A program made the position numbers and the translations under genes. A DNA stretch of 64,000 bases from Bog-756 sp963734435 (lineage in GTDB: Bacteria; Actinomycetota; Acidimicrobiia; Acidimicrobiales; RAAP-2): positions 310,001 to 374,000 of the forward strand of contig CAVTHA010000010.1 in the NCBI GenBank assembly GCA_963734435.1. Reading direction: 5' to 3'. The notes beneath the pieces are model-generated. The model was not told the origin of the DNA, did no database searches, and saw nothing but the letters and a program-made list of their open reading frames with translations. Shown one piece after another: positions 62,059 to 64,000 of the stretch; position 1 is the stretch's first letter; each line of letters opens with the position of its first letter.

Positions 62059-63141
62059 TCAGGCCCCGGCGGTGAGCCCGGCGGCGATCGCCTGGTCGAG
62101 GTGGCCGCGGTCGGCATCGATCTGCTCGGCCACCGATTCATCTTCAGCCATCACCTCGTCGAGGTCGGTCGACTCGTACCCGATGACTCCCATGTCGGCA
62201 AAGGTCTGCCGCATGGTTGCACCCCACAAGCCGATGTCCTTCAACGTCGGGACGATCCTGGTGAACAGCAGGCTCCGAAATACCTTCTGGCTCTCGCTCT
62301 CGTCGACATACCGGATGCAGGCCTCGGTGTCGTAGCCGAGACGCTCCCACAGCTCGTTGGCCAGGAAACGATCGCGCATGCGGTAGCAGGCATCGGCGCA
62401 GAACTCCTCACGTTCGTCCCGCTCGGCCTGGGTCAGCTGCGGGTAGTAGTCACGCAGGGCCAGGCGCCCGAACATGACGTGGCGTGCTTCGTCCTGCATC
62501 ACGTAGGCGTTGACCGCCTTGCCCAACGGGTCGCCGGTGGTGTTGCGGATCAGGCCGAATGCCGCCAGGGCCAGGCCTTCGATCAGTACCTGCATGCCGA
62601 GATAGGTCATGTCCCACCGCGAATCGCTGAGGACATCGTCGAGCAACGACTGGAGGTTCCCGTTGATCGGGTAGGCCAGCTCGATCTTGTCGAGGTAGCG
62701 AGAGTAGGTCTCGACGTGGCGCGCCTCGTCGATGACCTGGGTCGCGGCGTAGTACTTGGAGTCGATGTCGGGCACGGTCTGCACGATCTTCGCCGTGCAG
62801 ATCAGTGCTCCCTGCTCGCCATGGAGGAACTGGCTGAACTGCCACGCCACCATGTTGCGCCGCACGTTCCCGCGCTCCCTGTCGGTGAGCTTGTCCCACA
62901 TCGGCGAGCCGAAGATGGGGACGAGCTCGTCGGGCATCTGGAGGGGGTTCTCCGGATCCGGGTCGTGGGACCAGTCGATGCGCTCGTTGGCGTTCCACTG
63001 CTTCTTCTTGCCCTTCTCGTAGAGATTGAGCAGCTTGTCCCGACCGTTGTCGTAGTCCCATGTGAACTTGGCCGTCCCAGATCCGTCCGCGGTCTGCCAG
63101 CCCGTCTTGTCCACCGGCAGCTGGTACAGCTTCGTGGTCAT
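62059..63141 (-). CDS. Ferritin-like diiron oxygenase (AurF/R2-like)
   Basis: A 360-residue helical protein with two D/E-E-x2-H repeats, QVIDEARHVETYSRYLD and MQDEARHVMFGRLALRDYY, and earlier Glu ligands in FLHGEQGALICTA and IEGLALAAFGL. The layout matches ferritin-like diiron oxygenases/oxidases such as R2-like or AurF-type proteins. No oxidoreductase partner is adjacent, and the substrate is unknown. A TTGACA promoter lies just upstream. Confidence 0.82.
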   Translation of the reverse strand: MTTKLYQLPVDKTGWQTADGSGTAKFTWDYDNGRDKLLNLYEKGKKKQWNANERIDWSHDPDPENPLQMPDELVPIFGSPMWDKLTDRERGNVRRNMVAWQFSQFLHGEQGALICTAKIVQTVPDIDSKYYAATQVIDEARHVETYSRYLDKIELAYPINGNLQSLLDDVLSDSRWDMTYLGMQVLIEGLALAAFGLIRNTTGDPLGKAVNAYVMQDEARHVMFGRLALRDYYPQLTQAERDEREEFCADACYRMRDRFLANELWERLGYDTEACIRYVDESESQKVFRSLLFTRIVPTLKDIGLWGATMRQTFADMGVIGYESTDLDEVMAEDESVAEQIDADRGHLDQAIAAGLTAGA

Positions 63142-63170
63142 CGTCGGTCCCCGATCTTCCGCTCGGGGAC

Positions 63171-63199
63171 AGTCTCAGTGAGTGGCTCAACCCTGTCAA
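63171..63199 (-). promoter_or_regulatory. Promoter of the diiron protein gene (TTGACA-17-GAGACT)
   Basis: A perfect TTGACA (63199-63194) and a weak GAGACT (63176-63171) are 17 bases apart on the minus strand. The leader to ATG 63141 would be about 23 bases. Confidence 0.5.
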
Positions 63200-63220
63200 T
63201 CGGTCGGGGACGGAGAACGG

Positions 63221-63226
63221 TAGCCT
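63221..63226 (+). promoter_or_regulatory. Putative -10 element (TAGCCT) of the YkgJ-like gene
   Basis: TAGCCT lies 7 bases before GTG 63234, divergent from the diiron gene. Confidence 0.4.
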
Positions 63227-63233
63227 CGCCGAG

Positions 63234-64000
63234 GTGACCGATGTTGGGCCGGGCGACCAGGAGTCTGCGGGCGACCAGGAGCCTCTGGAGGCGGGTGACT
63301 TCGCGTTCGTGGCTCGGGGAGATCGGCCAGGCGATCCGGGGCCGAGGCGGTTCCGAGGTGCCCTGCGACGGTTGCACGGCCTGCTGCCGGTCGCGCCAGT
63401 TCGTGCCCGTGGGGCCGGACGAGCCCGAGGCAATCGCCCACATCCCCCCGGAGCTGTTGTTCCCCGCCCCCGGCATGCCCGAGGGGAGCCGGGTGCTCGG
63501 CTACGACGAGCAGGGGCACTGCCCGATGCTCGTGGACGACCGGTGCTCGATCTACGAGCACCGACCGCGGGCGTGCCGTACCTACGACTGCCGGGTGTTT
63601 GCCGCCACCGGCGTCGGCACCGGCTCCGGACGGGAGCCCGTCGCCAAGCGGGTGGCGCGGTGGCACTTCTCGTTCGATTCGGACACCGCCGTCGCCCGAG
63701 CTGAGGCGTGCCGGTCGGCGGCTGCGTTTCTCGATGACCACGCCGACCTCTGGCCCGACCGGGTCGCAACCCCGCCGCGGCTGGCCACCTCGGCCGTGGC
63801 CATCCATGACTTGTTCGCTCCGCAGGACGGCGGGAGCGGCACCCTCAGACCGGTGACGCCCGATCCGGCGCACGTGGCGTCGGAACTCGACCGGCGGACC
63901 GCACCGGCCGCGAGGTCAGGGCTGTGGCGCCTCCCGGTCCGGCGCCGACTGCACGTCGGCCTTGGTCACGGCCAGGTAGGAGACCATGGCCACGATGAGC
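63234..64000 (+). CDS. YkgJ-family Cys-cluster (zinc/iron-chelating) protein, apparent frameshift; 3' end not seen
   Basis: The cysteine-rich motif VPCDGCTACCRSRQFVP, then GHCPMLVDDRCSIYEHRPRACRTYDCRVF, match the YkgJ family, thought to bind a metal or Fe-S cluster. The start frame (GTG 63234: TDVGPGDQESAGD...) changes after GDFA; dropping one T of the pair at 63306-63307 gives GDFASWLGEIGQAIRG and leads into the Cys motif. The second frame has no stop before the window ends. It overlaps a possible minus-strand gene after 63916, so the true stop, or another indel, may lie near there. Confidence 0.7.
63916..64000 (-). CDS. C-terminal end of an unidentified membrane protein (partial)
   Basis: The minus strand reads LIVAMVSYLAVTKADVQSAP to a TGA at 63916, a hydrophobic segment followed by a short hydrophilic tail, typical of the end of a membrane protein. 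Only 27 codons are visible, so this is tentative. Confidence 0.35.
   Translation of the reverse strand, partial: LIVAMVSYLAVTKADVQSAPDREAPQP

Noticed and set aside
1..64000. Genomic island, prophage, transposon or defence system.
   Set aside because: No integrase, transposase, phage, toxin-antitoxin or nuclease genes; composition is uniform and gene content is housekeeping or metabolic.

Overview
The window is very GC-rich DNA, densely packed with genes, from an actinobacterium. A WhiB-family regulator beside a PdtaS-type sensor kinase, DUF3107, the phosphatase/DUF3090/SCO1664 trio, a WS/DGAT acyltransferase and a coenzyme-F420-type FrhB protein all fit that phylum. A complete System I (Ccm) cytochrome c pathway, an archaeal-type ValS and heavy acyl-CoA/ETF content suggest a deep lineage such as the Acidimicrobiia; that class-level placement is inference. 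No rRNA, tRNA, CRISPR, insertion sequence or phage gene was recognised, and the DNA looks like ordinary chromosome.

Layout. 1-9.9 kb: end of aconitase; a coupled trio (PIG-L deacetylase, glutamine amidotransferase, hemolysin III); a DEAD-box helicase; peroxiredoxin; Fpg-like glycosylase; FrhB; and the phosphatase-DUF3090-SCO1664 operon. 9.9-15.4 kb: SGNH hydrolase plus MBOAT acyltransferase, ETF alpha/beta and a glycerophosphodiesterase. 15.4-25 kb: whiB1-like gene with a CRP-type site, pdtaS, PHP phosphoesterase, O-methyltransferase, two ArsA-like ATPases, DUF3107, an HD hydrolase, a universal stress protein and a cyclopropane-synthase-like enzyme. 25-28.3 kb: an iron-sulfur locus of Mrp, a SufR-like repressor and a cysteine desulfurase. 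29.3-37.3 kb: ccdA-ccmABCDEF-G/H-I, with most junctions overlapping. 37-46.5 kb: GDP-mannose dehydratase, enoyl-CoA hydratase, glycosyltransferase, TetR regulator, sigma/anti-sigma pair, ferritin-like protein, DUF4395, low-Mr phosphatase, acyl-CoA dehydrogenase and cold-shock protein. 46.6-50.7 kb: divergent cysS and valS. 50.7-55.6 kb: branched-chain amino-acid ABC transporter. 55.7-64 kb: alpha/beta hydrolase, WS/DGAT, beta-propeller lipoprotein, UBP zinc finger, DUF885 protein, diiron protein and a YkgJ-like protein cut by the edge.

Three signals cut across the annotation. First, at least eight conserved genes are broken by what looks like a single-base gain or loss. Correcting one base restores the reading frame in each, and a normal-length protein in the seven that lie wholly inside the window, so base-level sequence error is the likeliest cause. 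Second, a TANNNT hexamer, often exactly TACGGT, lies 6-9 bases before many start codons with no Shine-Dalgarno sequence; this points to widespread leaderless transcription and fixes several starts. One 7-base TACGGTA appears to serve both cysS and valS. Third, the whiB1-like gene has a perfect TGTGA-N6-TCACA site downstream of a good sigma-70-type promoter.
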